From the NCBI GenBank assembly GCA_038503075.1, contig JBCAML010000011.1, forward strand, positions 1,178,001-1,242,000: a stretch of 64,000 bases of DNA, given 5' to 3'. The notes under the pieces are model-generated. The model ran no database searches and was not told where the DNA came from. It saw nothing but the letters and a program-made list of their open reading frames with translations. Made by a program: the position numbers and the translations under genes. Every line of letters starts with the position of its first letter. The first letter of the stretch is position 1. Source of the DNA: Gyromitra esculenta (taxonomy: Eukaryota; Ascomycota; Pezizomycetes; Pezizales; Discinaceae). Below are positions 23,770-34,571 of this stretch, in pieces.

Positions 23770-25164
23770 ATGGCCGACCATGAGCCACTTCAGGAGATCG
23801 AGTACGAGTCTCTTCCCGGGGGAAGTCTAGCTTCCAATCTTGTTGCGGGTGCCTTTGCGGGGATAATGGTGAGGTTTCCATTAATATTTGATGGATTTTG
23901 CGATATGTACGATACTGACGGATATGCTCTCGCTTTAGGAACATGTCGTTATGTATCCAGTCGATGCGATAAAAGTATGGAACAACCCTGGGGTATACTG
24001 GGGCGAAGGCTCACTAATGTTCTAGACCCGAATGCAAATCGTTAACCCTACACCAGCAGCAATGTATTCGGGTATTACAAATGCTGTTGCTCAAATTTCA
24101 TCCACGGAAGGGGTCCGCTCGCTGTGGAGGGGAATTGCAAGCGTGGCTGTGGGTGCTGGTATGTTTGTGTGGCCGTTTTATCGACTTTGGGTCTCTAGGA
24201 GTAGTATCTGATAAAGGGTTTTTGTAATTTGCTTTCTTCTTGTAGGTCCTGCTCATGCAGTATATTTTGGCACATACGAAGCGGTAAAGCAAAAACTTGG
24301 CGGCAATGTTGGATCGGAACATCATCCTTTTGCAGTGGGTAGGTATCAATAACCCTCTTAGGTGTACGTCATACTAACCAGCCATTAATAGCTACGGCTG
24401 GGGCTTGCGCTACAATTGCTAGCGATGCATTAATGAATCCTTTTGATGGTGAGTCTTTCCTGGGCTTCAGGTTTTGTCTTCGCTAAGCCAAAACAGTCAT
24501 CAAGCAGCGCATGCAGGTTCACGGTTCAACATACGAGTCTATAACCGAATGTGCTCGTACGGTATATCGAAATGAAGGATTTCAGGCGTTTTATATCTCA
24601 TACCCTACTACCCTGGCTATGACCATCCCCTTCACTGCCATCCAATTCACGGTATATGAAAGTTTGTCAAAGGTCCTTAATCCAACCAAGAGATATGATC
24701 CGTTCACACACTGTGTAGCTGGTGGAATGGCAGGTGCCGTAGCTGCGGCGATGACCACGCCACTGGACGTCATCAAAACGTTATTACAGACCAGAGGGAC
24801 TTCGTCTGATTCACGTATACGGAATTGTAGGTAGACAGAACATTGGGATGGCCCGCCATAAAGTATCTGACATCGTGTAGGCAAGGGGCTCGTTGATGCT
24901 GCAAAAACAATCCACGAAAGGGAGGGGATGAAGGGTTTTGCCAGAGGGATACGACCCAGAATCGTCACTACCATGCCTAGCACGGCTATTTGTTGGTATG
25001 ATCACATTTTATTTGACTTCTCGGTCAACGTATTACTAATAAAAAACTATACAGGACATCGTACGAAATGGCCAAGTATGAATCTCAGTTTTATCCAATA
25101 GGGAGAATTGCATTGTTAACAAATTAATTTGAATAGGTATTATCTTCTTCGTAACTCTGGGTAG
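23770..25164 (+). CDS. Mitoferrin (Mrs3/Mrs4-type mitochondrial iron carrier)
   Basis: Inner-membrane carrier importing ferrous iron for heme and Fe-S synthesis (family knowledge). Nine exons: 23770..23868, 23939..23974, 24026..24158, 24246..24338, 24392..24448, 24497..24826, 24881..24995, 25055..25075 (21 nt) and 25137..25164. They give 912 nt, 303 residues, every phase agreeing. Three tandem carrier repeats are present with signatures YPVDAIKTRMQ, NPFDVIKQRMQ and TPLDVIKTLLQ. NLVAGAFAGIMEHVVMYPVD is close to the Mrs3/4 and SLC25A37/28 pattern, and GAGPAHAVYFGTYEAVKQ matches the second helix pair. The C-terminus is short (MAKYYLLRNSG). Substrate iron is inferred from family resemblance, since carrier substrates are not readable from signatures alone. 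Confidence 0.94.
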
Positions 25165-26686
25165 CCTGAAACTTTGAAAGGAACCTTTCCGGAATAAAAC
25201 CCTCTTAGTTCAATTTTTCCCCTTATCAGCTGTTATCGTAATCTATGTTCTTTTCCCGCGATTATAAATGTTAGATACAGGTAAATTTTCGGTGGATTGG
25301 CGTGGATCTTTAAAAAGGAGAGAATTTTCGGCATTTTCGAGGGTGAGGATATATTTAGTCGCCGAGAATTAGTCCATGGTTTGAGACCCGTGTAAATTTA
25401 AAAGTACTCATGACATTGAGTAAATACATGTAGGCGGACAATTATTACTACTCAAAGTAAAATATTGTTGAGATTCATTCATGTCATTAAGATATATCTT
25501 TCAGAAGGAAGTATATTCATATCAGTGGCATATACGCATTCGTAGAGTGCTCCAGCAAGTAGTCGTTATCAATTAATGGATGTATTCTACGAAAACAAAA
25601 ACTACAATTCTATGTAGTTATCTGGCCGCGACTGCTTTAGGAAAAACCACTTCGTTTTAGCAATAACCAAACGCCCGAAATTAGGGCAGATATTATTAAG
25701 GTCTTCATATTAATGCTCACCGAATAAGGTATAGGTTGATATTAGGACTCATTTAGGTGTTATCCCCCGCAATATGAGGTTTGCAGAACAGCATTCATGC
25801 ATTCGTATGTGAAAAGCTGAAATGGGAAAATCGATCATCGTTTTTTTTGTTTTTTTTGTTCAGCCGTATTCGATGGCTGCCTACTTAAGTTAATGCCATT
25901 GCAACACCTGCTAGTAGGGGTGACTTGCGTTACGTACAGTACACTACTGTACTGTACTGTACCACACAGCTGTGTCTCAAAAGTCTCTGCATTCCTTGCA
26001 ACCTGGAGCAGAACAATAAATCACTAAACCACACTAGAAGACAGTAATTGAAAAGGGAAATATAGTTATAATTATTAGAATGCTGGGAATACCTAGTATT
26101 TTATCACTTGGATGATCTCCTTCTAGCGCCGTAGTTTCAATCCGTTGACAGTTAGGCCCAGTAGTAAGAGGGTGCAAAGACTTATGAAACGCGGCTGTAC
26201 CTGTAAAGAAATAGTAGAATATAGCATGGAGCTAAGTGAGCACGCCCTCTTCAGCAGGATTAGAAACTTGAGTTTGTCGTGATGCTGATTGAGTGTCGTC
26301 ATTGCACCCCGATAGTGTGTTCTGCTAAATCTTACTGAGAACTGTGGAAGCTGTATCTTCTAATTTACTGGTTTAATGCTAATATGGTGTCATACAGTAA
26401 ACTAACATAATTTACCGTATATTTTCAACCCTGCTTGCATGTAGGATATAGTTCAATGTCAGTGAGATATAGGATGGATTTTTAGTGGCAGAGATGGATC
26501 TTCACGCGCAAGCCACCTCTAGCAGCGGGCCATATCTCGCCAGTTTCTATGGTAGATATTCTATAACTAGGTTTCTCTAGTTAGTGAGATTAAACCTAGT
26601 GACTCTGCGGCTAGAGCTTATGACTCTCAAGTTACCCATAATCTATTTTCTAAAGTAGAAGCCCAGCTGAGTGAGGGATTTCGTAT
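25165..26686. other. AT-rich gene-free DNA
   Basis: About 1.5 kb with stops in every frame. A short self-complementary tract (GTACAGTACACTACTGTACT-like) lies near 25930-25965. No gene or recognised repeat was seen; composition resembles decayed repeat DNA. Confidence 0.4.
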
Positions 26687-26831
26687 GTAATCTCGAAATA
26701 CGACCTGCACTTGCCCCGCGGCTTACGCAGAGCGCAAGTTTCTAAGTAGTTGAGCTCTTAGGCTGTCTCTACTACATTTCGTACTACATTTGGCCAGCTT
26801 GAGGCAGGTGCAGGCCGTATTTCGAGAGTAT
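26687..26831. mobile_element. TA-site hairpin element, family H2, copy 1
   Basis: Arms of about 31 bases read ATCTCGAAATACGACCTGC on the left and CTCTCGAAATACGGCCTGC (reverse complement) on the right. They enclose about 85 bases including CGGCTTACGCAGAG. TA flanks the right end and TA precedes the left end. A related copy with the same inner GCTTACGCAG lies at 33935-34080. Confidence 0.65.
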
Positions 26832-27045
26832 ATATGATGTCTCAGGGTGTTAGTGAGCGCAAAGATGTTTTGTCTTCGATAAGAATGATTTGTCAGCTAT
26901 GCTAGAAATTGCTGGTATCAGTGAAATCCCGTACTGTCTGGTAAAAGGGTATTTGTGATGAAAATCAGGAAGAGGGTGTTGGCGATTGTTCGTGACTGTA
27001 TTAGATACTATATTTTACGGAAAATAGGATACATACAATGACTCG

Positions 27046-27438
27046 ACAAAAGTTTTCGTAATTGACACCCACCACACCCAAATTTCAACCAATTAAATCG
27101 ATGCAGGGCTTGAAAAAAAGCTAAGTATACAAAAGTTATCCCTTGGAAACCTCAGAAGGAGATGGTGATTCACTTGAGTGCTAGAATATATTTTGTCGCT
27201 GAACCGGTTGCTATGCACAACCCCGTATGGGTTTCACACAAAATCAACCTTACAAAAACCAAAAAAGACTACAAATACTTAGAGGGGGTATTTAAAAATC
27301 TGCAACAGGATACTGCATAGATATTTTTCGAAATTCTTGTTAAGTCTTGTTTCTCCTCGCACGCTGTAGGTTGTGTTTTTGACTTAGTCAAATTTGCTTT
27401 TTTTTGGTGCAAAACACCCCATTTACGAAAACTTTTGT
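27046..27438. mobile_element. Non-autonomous inverted-repeat element (Tc1-like ends)
   Basis: ACAAAAGTTTTCGTAA at 27046-27061 is repeated exactly, inverted, at 27423-27438. The right flank in reverse complement reads GTACTAGG before it. Terminal ACAAAAGTTTT strings of this kind are common in fungal Tc1/impala-type elements (resemblance only). The ~360-base interior has no open frame. Confidence 0.6.
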
Positions 27439-27499
27439 CCTAGTACGGAATGTCGAGTTCGGAATATCGTTTTTGGTTTTCCTTGGTCGATCATGTGCT

Positions 27500-29035
27500 A
27501 AAATGATGGTCGCTTAGTCACGGGACATGTCAAAAAATCCCCATCATGAGAGCGCACACTCCTGAGTCAACAATAAACTCTCGAAATGCCTACAGACCCC
27601 GATACTGGAAAACGATGCCAAGCCACTATAGAGGAGCGGGTAGCAGTCATAGAAAAGCATGCAGAAGGTAAAAATCACTGTGAAACCGCTGAAGAGACAC
27701 CATTTTCTAAATATGAGGCCTAACGCGTTGTCTCAGGATGGAAGAATTTCAGAGCCATTAATCCACTACTCATGTTGCCGAGTTGCTATTGCTTTCCCGA
27801 TCTAGGAAATAGATCTGGATTCTTACGCAAGTAGGAAACTTTCCAGCGTGGCAACCAACTTCTTGGCCACTCTTTCCAAGAATTAGCCTCTCATAGCGGT
27901 CTCGCTGGGTAGTTTTTGGTGGGCAGATCTACTTCTATAAAGGGGAAAGCAATAGCGACTCGGCGACATGAGTAGAGTGGCAAGGAAAGAAGCCTGCGCT
28001 CAATGAAGGAGGTCACAGATGATTGGGGCGAATAAATAACCTGAACCCTCGTGCTTCATTACACAAAATTGTGATCTCAATTTAGGCTTTTCTGTACGCA
28101 CTCTGGGTAATTCTCTGCGACAAAACAAATTTTACGTTCACTTTGCACGAAAAAAACCATGGCTAGATAGGGTGCACAAGTACAATCAATTGATTTTCGC
28201 ACGAGCACATTGGCTTTGGGCAGAATATGCGTAGCGTGAGCATATTTATATGGATGAGATTAAGGTTGAATTGGAGCGTGGTGGGGGATGAATAGAGCTT
28301 TGAAGACCCTGGTACAACACTCGAGGATCGATATCTAGAGCCCTCTTCCACAAACGACAAGCTCTTAGTCATGTTTTGGGCGGCTTTCACATAGCCTATC
28401 ACACTCCCTTGGTTGCAATCTGAAAACATACTGGGAAAGAACATGTTAGCAAAAAAGATCGAATGGGCTTGAATGGACCTCAGTATTGTCATGAAATCCT
28501 CGGCCCATATGTTTTATCTATTTACGAAACACGCGGCGGTATTGACGCAGGGGCTCAGACTATAGAGTATGGGTCTAGAGTGCATACTTCAAACTGTGAA
28601 AAAAAAATATCGCTGTCTGAATAGGATCTGGCGGATGGATTGACCTAGGTACTCTCCAGACATGAATTGCATTGAGAGCGTTTGGGCATATTTTGAAAGA
28701 AGGTTTAGGGAAGCATTACTAGAAGCTGGAAATATTTCTGTAACAGAAAATGAGTTAATTTCTTTTGCATAGGAGGTGTAGGAAAATATGCCGTGGAAGA
28801 TGTTGTACAAACATATAGATACCATTCCTAGGAGGATTACTACTGTCATTAGGCGTCATGGGGGCCATACTAGATGGTAGGGCTACTCTAGCCACTGTTT
28901 TCTTATCATATATGCTTCTCATTTCTACTCTATTTCTTTTGTTCGTTGAAAAATAGTATTTTTTTCGTTCTGCTTGGGGTGTGTGTCGAGGCACGCCAAG
29001 CCTTGTGTCCCGTTACCAAACGACCGCCGTTTGAC
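27500..29035 (+). pseudogene. Decayed Tc1-like DNA transposon
   Basis: Near 27586 a frame reads MPTDPDTGKRC, then EERVAVIEKHAEGK, like the helix-turn-helix start of a Tc1-type transposase. Near 28651-28870 another stretch reads YSPDMNCIESVWAYFERRF and, after two stops, DTIPRRITTVIRRHGGH, the conserved end of Tc1/mariner transposases (SPDLNPIE and MPRR patterns). The middle is broken by stops and loss of similarity. Imperfect inverted ends occur near 27505-27535 (TGGTCGCTTAGTCACGGGACA) and 28998-29033, which in reverse complement has CGGTCGTTTGGTAACGGGACA. Several differences are C/T or G/A. The total of about 1.5 kb suits the family. Confidence 0.72.
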
Positions 29036-29178
29036 CTACTTCCATGTAAGTTAGTGGAGTAAGAGCCTCACCAGTCAACTTAAATTCAACCTCTTACTTT
29101 CGTCGAAAATCAATTCCACGTTTTACGTGTGCTTCGGCAGCGAACATCCAACCAAGAAAAGCCAAATTCTTCTACGAT

Positions 29179-29642
29179 ATGCCAGTCGGTGTTGTTATCT
29201 CGTCCGGAAGGGCGCTGAAGACAATCCGAGTAAGGATACCGGTGCTATTTTGGGAAAATCACATTCGAAAGGCTTGTTTCCCTCTCCCTCTCATTCCTAT
29301 TTATTGTCTTGCTCATCCATTTGCCTGATTTTACAGGATTTCACCCATCATAAAAACTTGATAGTGCACGACGAAAACGAAGCCTGTGTTGAAGGTGATG
29401 TTGTTCGCATTGAGCCAGGATTTGTCACCTCGAAAAACAAAAACCATATTGTCGCTGAAATCGTTTCACCGGTTCGGACGGGCGAAGTTAGAAAACCTGT
29501 CGAGACACCGGAAGAATGGCGCGCTCGGAAAGGAGCAAAGAGGGAAGCAAAGGAAAAAAGGCGGGCCGAGTTACAAGGAAAGGAGTCGAGGGTGTTGGAG
29601 GAGCTCGTAGCGGCAAACAAGGTTCAGCGTCAGGTGGCTTAG
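29179..29642 (+). CDS. Mitochondrial small ribosomal subunit protein uS17m
   Basis: Mitoribosomal protein of the S17 family, binding small-subunit rRNA. Exons 29179..29271 and 29337..29642 give 399 nt, 132 residues. Exon 1 reads MPVGVVISSGRALKTIRVRI then FWENHIRK. Exon 2 gives DFTHHKNLIVHDENEACVEG and DVVRIEPG, the KTV/HDP/GDVVRI pattern of S17. A long charged C-terminal extension follows (EEWRARKGAKREAKEKRR), as in fungal mitochondrial members. The intron begins GC (AAAG|GCTTGT) and ends TTTTACAG. No GT donor nearby keeps both conserved flanks in phase, so this is a second GC-AG intron in the window. It begins just right of the dead Tc1-like element and runs tail-to-tail with the AAA ATPase gene. 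Confidence 0.92.
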
Positions 29643-29901
29643 GTGGAAACAAGTGGGCCTGTTGAGTACTTATGTGAATAGTACCTTTGGAAGGATACTT
29701 CTGCTTTTACGAGACTGAGTGCCGGCAACCGGATAGACAATACAAACGATATGGAAAATTCAACTTGTACAACTTCTGTGGCTGGCACAAAAGATTGAAT
29801 TTCACAAGGTTCCAAATATATTCATAGTCTGTTCCAAAGAGAATTCGGGCTTGTAGCACAGTATTGAGCTGCTTCCTAACCCAAGGAAAAAGAAAGGTAA
29901 T

Positions 29902-32521
29902 CTATACTCGCTCTCCGTATTTTTTGGCCCAATCTTCGAATGCTTGAAGGCCTTCTTTGCTTACACTAGGCCTGATTGAGGACAAGCTGGCTTTGAAGTC
30001 TGTGAAAGCTATAGGGCGTATGTCATCCTTCTTCATTTGCAATAGTGCTTCACCAAGACTCCGCAAGGGTCCCATCGCAGCATCTTTTGCAAGTGCTGTA
30101 ATGTCGGAACCGGAAAAACCTTTGCTTTTACTTAGCTAAAAATGCACCAAGCAAAAATTCACGGTATAGGTCGACTCACCCTCTGTTAGCTCGAGAAGAA
30201 ATTTCATTTCTTCTTGGCTAAGTTGATATTTTTGATGGCTTAATAGCCGTATAAGCTGTTTTTCTCGTGTCGTCCCTTCTGGCAATGGGATATACTGCCG
30301 ACGAACAAATCTTCTCCTTGCGGCGTCGTCAATCGCCCAAGGTAAATTTGTGGCAGCCAGCACGAGGACCCTCGAAGCATCAACACTATTTGTTTCTTTC
30401 CCGGCTGCAGCCCTTGCTAGATCTGACCATTGAATCAAAAACTCTGTCTTTATCCTTCGGCTGGCTTCGTGCTCCCCGTTCCCACTTCTCGAGGAGAGCA
30501 AAGAGTCTATCTCATCTACAAAGATGATGCTGGGAGCAAGGGCTTTGGCTAACGCGAAGAGCGCTCGAACAAGCTTCTCCGACTCACCAAGCTACAGATG
30601 GCAATTAGATAACAATCATTGATGTGTTTCATATGGGATCACCCTTACATATTTCGAAGTTAGGGAAGAAGCTGATATTGAAAAAAAAGTAGATTTAGAT
30701 TCCGTGGCCACAGCTCTGGCGAGCATTGTTTTTCCTGTGCCGGGGGGACCGAAAAGCAACATCCCTCTGGCAGGTTCCCTTAGTCCACTGAATAAATCAG
30801 GCCTCAAGAAAGGATAAACGACTGCCTCTTTCAACGCTAGTTTTGCGGCATCTAATCCTGCAATGTCATCCCAATAAACTTCATCTCCTTGAACCACGAT
30901 CTCATTGGCCACTTGTAAAGCTGCTGGCATATCTACGCCTTTGGCGAGGGTTTCTAGCGCTTTCGCTACCCGCCTGTTTCCTACCATTTGTAAGTTACGA
31001 TGTAATATGTCTTCCTCACAATTAGATATGGTTGATTTATCCCGTTGATTCTGCGTTTTAAAATGATCGGGGTTTGAATTTATTGAAGATTGCTGTTCAA
31101 TTCTTGGATCGTGGCCATTTGGTATCACATATTTCCGCGAGACCTCGATATCCGATGAAAATTGCAAGCTAGGCCTGGAAATTGGATTGCGAGGATCTAG
31201 TATGTTTGAGTGAGATAACCCCGAAGGGCTCCCATTGGTGTTGGGAGGAAGCTTCGGGGGAGGCGTTGGAGGTGTTGGGAGGCTTGGTTTGGCTTCGGAA
31301 TAACGCCCTTGGGTTGAATTATTATGCGGGGTTCCTGGAACCTCGGGATGAAAAGTGCTTAGAGGACGTCTATGAGGAGGGGGTATTGGGGTCCCCGGCT
31401 TAAATTGAGTGCGGAGCGGGTCTGCGAGTGGAAAGATAGAACTTCGGGGGCGAGGTCTGATGTCGGATAATCCAGGTTGTGCGTGAGGGGCGTGAGGTGG
31501 GCTAGGCTGCAGACTCGTTCTAGGAGAAGATGGTCTTGGTTCGTTAGGTAGATCGGAAGTTGAGGCTGAAGCTGTAATATTCGGCCTCAAAGAGAAGATG
31601 TCCCCCGAAGGAATTGTCAAGGTTTGAGTAAGAGCCGAACCTTCGGTGCGTGATATAGAACCCCAAGCAAGAGTTGCTGCCTTTGCTGCCGCGGCAACGT
31701 CGATCTTGAAAGCTGATTCATTTCTCTTTTCTTTCCTGGTAGGCCTTAGAGTTGATAAAAAAGCTCTTTTTTCTGGACTGGGTGTCCTAGGAGGCCTAGA
31801 GGAGCAAGCGTATGTAGGTGAATGGGTTTTCTGAAAACTAGGCTTAGAATCGGATTTAGGCTGTGGTGATGCGCTCACAGAGGAACTGCTGAGAGTAAAT
31901 GAGCTCCTAGGTGGCGGTGAGGAGGATGCTGTTGAATGTTTCACAGCATTCAGTGGAGATGGTGGCTGAGGACCTGCCGCTATCCGACCATCGCCCATGC
32001 TTCTCCATCCTTGTCCATCACTCTCAGCTTCCAGCTTGCTCAATAGGATTGCCTGTAAGAACCCCACTTTGTCTTGACATTGATCCTGCATTGTCTTCAG
32101 TGAATGTAAAAGCGCACTCTCAGTTTCGGTACGGGGACGATAGCCCCCGGAATTGTGACCTTGAAGCTGGGCAAGGCATTTGCGCCAACACCTCAGAGCC
32201 TCGATATTGTTTCCTTGGCTTTCATAATATACCTGAGTTGTGAAAATTAATAAAAGCTATGACAGGATTTTTTATTTTTTTGAAAAACAGATTTAATAGC
32301 TTGCTTGGGGGGGGGGAGTTACGGCTGTGGAACATGTGAGGTGTGACTGATCGTATGTCTTTTGTAGGGCTGAATAGGTCTTTGCGTTCATGACGTATAG
32401 CAAGAAAAGCTGATTTTTCTGGTTCGTACGACAGAAACAATATATATCTGAATAGTTGAAGAAATTGGCAGTTCAGAAAGGCCATTAAACTAAGGTAGTG
32501 AAGGCGTGCGAGAGAGTTCAT
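29902..32521 (-). CDS. Spastin/fidgetin-clade AAA ATPase with N-terminal MIT-like region
   Basis: Meiotic-clade AAA ATPase, related to yeast Yta6/Sap1 and to spastin; the substrate is not deducible. Certain exons on the minus strand are 30649..32232, 30180..30591 and 29902..30119 (738 codons with stop). The visible part starts [19 protein letters not shown], an MIT-like helix pair, then about 330 Ser/Pro-rich residues. The AAA domain follows: [19 protein letters not shown], Walker A GPPGTGKT, Walker [10 protein letters not shown], sensor [17 protein letters not shown] with the arginine fingers, then [18 protein letters not shown] made across the last splice. The C-terminus is [12 protein letters not shown]. 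The first exon probably starts at ATG 32521 ([20 protein letters not shown]). I could not find a GT donor in the required phase, so the join to 32232 is unresolved. Confidence 0.9.
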
Positions 32522-32679
32522 TATGTATCGGTGATGAGGGGAGATGAGCTGGGAGGTATTTGATGTCAAGCACGGACAGGGGCATGAGACCTAGCCATCC
32601 ATGTGGCATGGCTATTTATTACACGTTTCAGACAACGCTATTGTTTCAACAACCGCGAACCAGACGATCGGGCGACTGA

Positions 32680-33130
32680 TTGGTCAGAGGTAAACAGCCA
32701 ATCATGACGAGATTGACCCTGCCTTGTCCATGGTTTCCCAAACCGGACACGGTCCCCTCAGCAATCCATTACCGAGTGATATGCCTCACTAGACCTAGCC
32801 ACGTCGTCCTGTAGGGGGCCGTATGCCCTGAACGAAGAACCATATCCTATGTACTCAGAGCACTGGAGGCCTTGAGCTTTAATAAACTTGTGAAAAGTTC
32901 GCAGTCGGGACCTCACGCCGCTGCGCGGCGTTCGATCCCTCCTAGCTCACTCCTATGGTTACCGCTTCGCGGTGGCGCCCTACACAATGCTTTTGAAGTC
33001 CTGATACTGGGTTAGGGTTCTCTCCTTGTTCTTGGAGGGTGGCAATTAGGATTTGCTGGTCAGATCGACTGACCAATCAGCATTGAGACTAATTCTTTCC
33101 TTACCCCATAACCCTTCACTTCGTTCAGGG
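32680..33130. repeat. Dispersed repeat D1, inverted copy
   Basis: Reverse-complemented, 33060-33128 reads GCCCTGAACGAAGTGAAGGG, then GGGTAAGGAAAG and CTGATTGGTCAGTCGATC. This parallels the direct copy at 34728-34800 (GCCCTGAGCGAAGGGAAGGG, GGTAGGAAAGG, CTGATTGGCTGGTCGAT). ATGCCCTGAACGAAGAACC at about 32822 and CCAATCATGACGAG at about 32699 belong to the same family. No coding capacity is seen. Confidence 0.6.
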
Positions 33131-33171
33131 CAATCCGCCAGGCCAGATTAAAATTGAGAACAGAGCAGGTA

Positions 33172-33270
33172 CTCAAGCGGCCGGAATCTTTTCAGCTCAT
33201 GTGATCAGCTAATGAGAAGTTAACCTGTCAAATCGGGTCACATGACCTGAAAAGATTTCGGCCGCTTGAG
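33172..33270. mobile_element. TA-flanked hairpin MITE
   Basis: Arms 33172-33204 and 33238-33270 are inverted copies of 33 bases with two mismatches (left start CTCAAGCGGCCGGAATC). TA at 33170-33171 and at 33271-33272 looks like a target duplication. The loop is 33 bases. No coding capacity. Confidence 0.82.
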
Positions 33271-33403
33271 TAGACACATTACCATATTGACTGGGAAAAT
33301 ACGACCACTCAAAACTATACCAGAAATGGTAGCGAGAGGGATAAAAGCCCTACCATATCTAACTAGCTCAAGTATTTTCTGCATGCAAGCCATACCCATG
33401 GTA

Positions 33404-33529
33404 CTCGTGGTCCAGGGTATGAACCTGAAAACATGGTTGGTGAATTTGTATGGCGAAATATCCGTGCACGACTCCGTGGAGTACAAAGCCACACACCCGT
33501 GTTTTCAGGTTCATACCCTGGATCACGAG
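33404..33529. mobile_element. TA-site hairpin element, family H1, copy 1
   Basis: Arms 33403-33436 and 33497-33530 pair with two mismatches in 34. The left arm starts CTCGTGGTCCAGGGTATG and contains GAACCTGAAAACA. TA flanks both ends (33402-33403 and 33530-33531). The inner part holds a CACGACTCCGT / GAGTACAAAGCC string also found, slightly changed, in copy 2. A weaker outer pair (GGGAAAATACG near 33294, CGTATTTTCCC near 33541) surrounds it. Confidence 0.8.
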
Positions 33530-33803
33530 TAGCGTTGGGCCGTATTTTCCCAGTTAACACGGTACTACGGATGTAGGGGTAAATGACGAGAACTGTGGCA
33601 CAGAAGTTGCATTTGATAACACAAAATACAAACCACATTCCTAGCCCAACCATGAAAATAGATGTAACAGTGCAAAGTAAGTTTTGTTCTAGATACTATA
33701 TCAGATAGAAATTGATAATTGTATTGATGTTGAGGAGATATGATTGCTGAGAAGTCGGAGAAGGTACGCTACAGTTCGTCATATTTACCCCACACCCGTG
33801 TAC

Positions 33804-33932
33804 TTGTTAGCAGGCATGCGAACCAGAAAACATGGGGAGTGTGGCTTTGTACGCTGTGGCATTAGGCACGGATTCCGTAGCATACAAAGCTACACTCCCC
33901 ATGTTTTCTGGTTCGTATTCCTGCTAACAAGT
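33804..33932. mobile_element. TA-site hairpin element, family H1, copy 2
   Basis: Arms 33801-33852 and 33884-33935 are inverted copies of 52 bases with three mismatches, all of the A/G or A/C kind. The left arm starts CTTGTTAGCAGG and contains GAACCAGAAAACATGG and GTGTGGCTTTGTA, as in copy 1. Flanking TA lies at 33802-33803 and 33933-33934. The right TA is shared with the next element. Confidence 0.82.
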
Positions 33933-33934
33933 AC

Positions 33935-34080
33935 TCGTGAATTACAACCCAGCTCTGCCCCGTGGCTTACGCAGGGAACGAGCTTCTAAATGGTCAAATT
34001 CTGTGGCTTGGATTCTTTTTCGCCAAGCCCAATACTATATCAAGTTTAGCACAGGGCAAAGCTGGGTTGTATTTCGCGAG
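33935..34080. mobile_element. TA-site hairpin element, family H2, copy 2
   Basis: Arms of about 34 bases (left CTCGTGAATTACAACCCAGC, right reverse complement CTCGCGAAATACAACCCAGC) with four mismatches. Flanking TA at 33933-33934 and 34081-34082. The interior GGCTTACGCAGGG then CGAGCTTCTAA matches the copy at 26687-26831. It abuts H1 copy 2 with one TA between them. Confidence 0.8.
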
Positions 34081-34105
34081 TACATACGGTACGTACTACA
34101 GACGT

Positions 34106-34150
34106 AGAGTAAAGTCTGCTGATAGGTGGCGGTGCGAATAAGAGCTGCCA
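34106..34150. mobile_element. Terminal fragment of TIR family T1
   Basis: GTAAAGTCTGCTGATAGG followed by TGGCGGTGCGAATAAGAGC matches the left ends of the T1 elements at 5907, 17076 and 41452. A possible partner end (reverse complement GGGTAAGACTCTGGCC) lies near 34398-34413, but other elements intervene, so completeness is unclear. Confidence 0.55.
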
Positions 34151-34218
34151 ATTTTGGTTCACTCCATAACTCCTATAGAGACTTGATAAAAATGGTAAAG
34201 TATGGAGAATTCTATGTA

Positions 34219-34571
34219 CCGTACTTTCTCGCCAATAGCGAAAACAGCTGGACTAGGTCCACAGGACGATATTCGCTTTTAGATTGGCCGAATAGATCTG
34301 GGGCTCAACTACTCGTGCTCTAGAATAAGTACCTGAAAATGCCTTTTGGTAGTAACGTTTTTTAATTCGACCCGCAGTAGCACTTCAAAATATGGCTGGC
34401 CAGAGTCTTACCCTTGTTTTCAGGTACTTATGGTAGTATAGCCAGTGAATGAATACCAAGCGCCTCAGGTTTGGCCTAGAAAGTAAGAACTCTACTACCT
34501 CTTCCAGTAAAATTAGCGTGCTCTCACGCAGGTCTGGTCTGGTTGTTTTCGCTATTTGCGAGAAAATACGG
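34219..34571. repeat. Long inverted repeat H3 enclosing a smaller hairpin
   Basis: Arms 34219-34253 and 34537-34571 pair over 35 bases with five mismatches (CTCGCCAATAGCGAAAAC on the left, CTCGCAAATAGCGAAAAC reverse-complemented on the right). The 280-base interior contains the hairpin at 34332-34424. TA is present only at the left end. Confidence 0.65.
34332..34424. mobile_element. Small TA-site hairpin element
   Basis: CCTGAAAA at the left and TTTTCAGG at the right, with AAGTA / TACTT outside, give 14-base arms. TA flanks at 34330-34331 and 34425-34426. The CCTGAAAA core recalls the H1 arm (AACCTGAAAAC), so it may be a worn H1 relative nested in H3. Confidence 0.5.

Noticed and set aside
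23471..23944. 157-codon minus-strand open frame over the mitoferrin start
   Set aside because: Shadow of the mitoferrin first exon and leader.
30127..30135. Acceptor before CTAAGTAAAAGC in the AAA ATPase
   Set aside because: It creates a stop; the acceptor CAAAG|GTTTTTCC a few bases later yields TEGFSGSD in phase.
32915..32945. Possible tRNA T-arm (GTTCGATCC)
   Set aside because: Flanking bases do not form a T stem and no acceptor or anticodon arm is present.
33010..33026. Telomere-like GGGTTAGGG
   Set aside because: Only about one and a half units, no tandem array.
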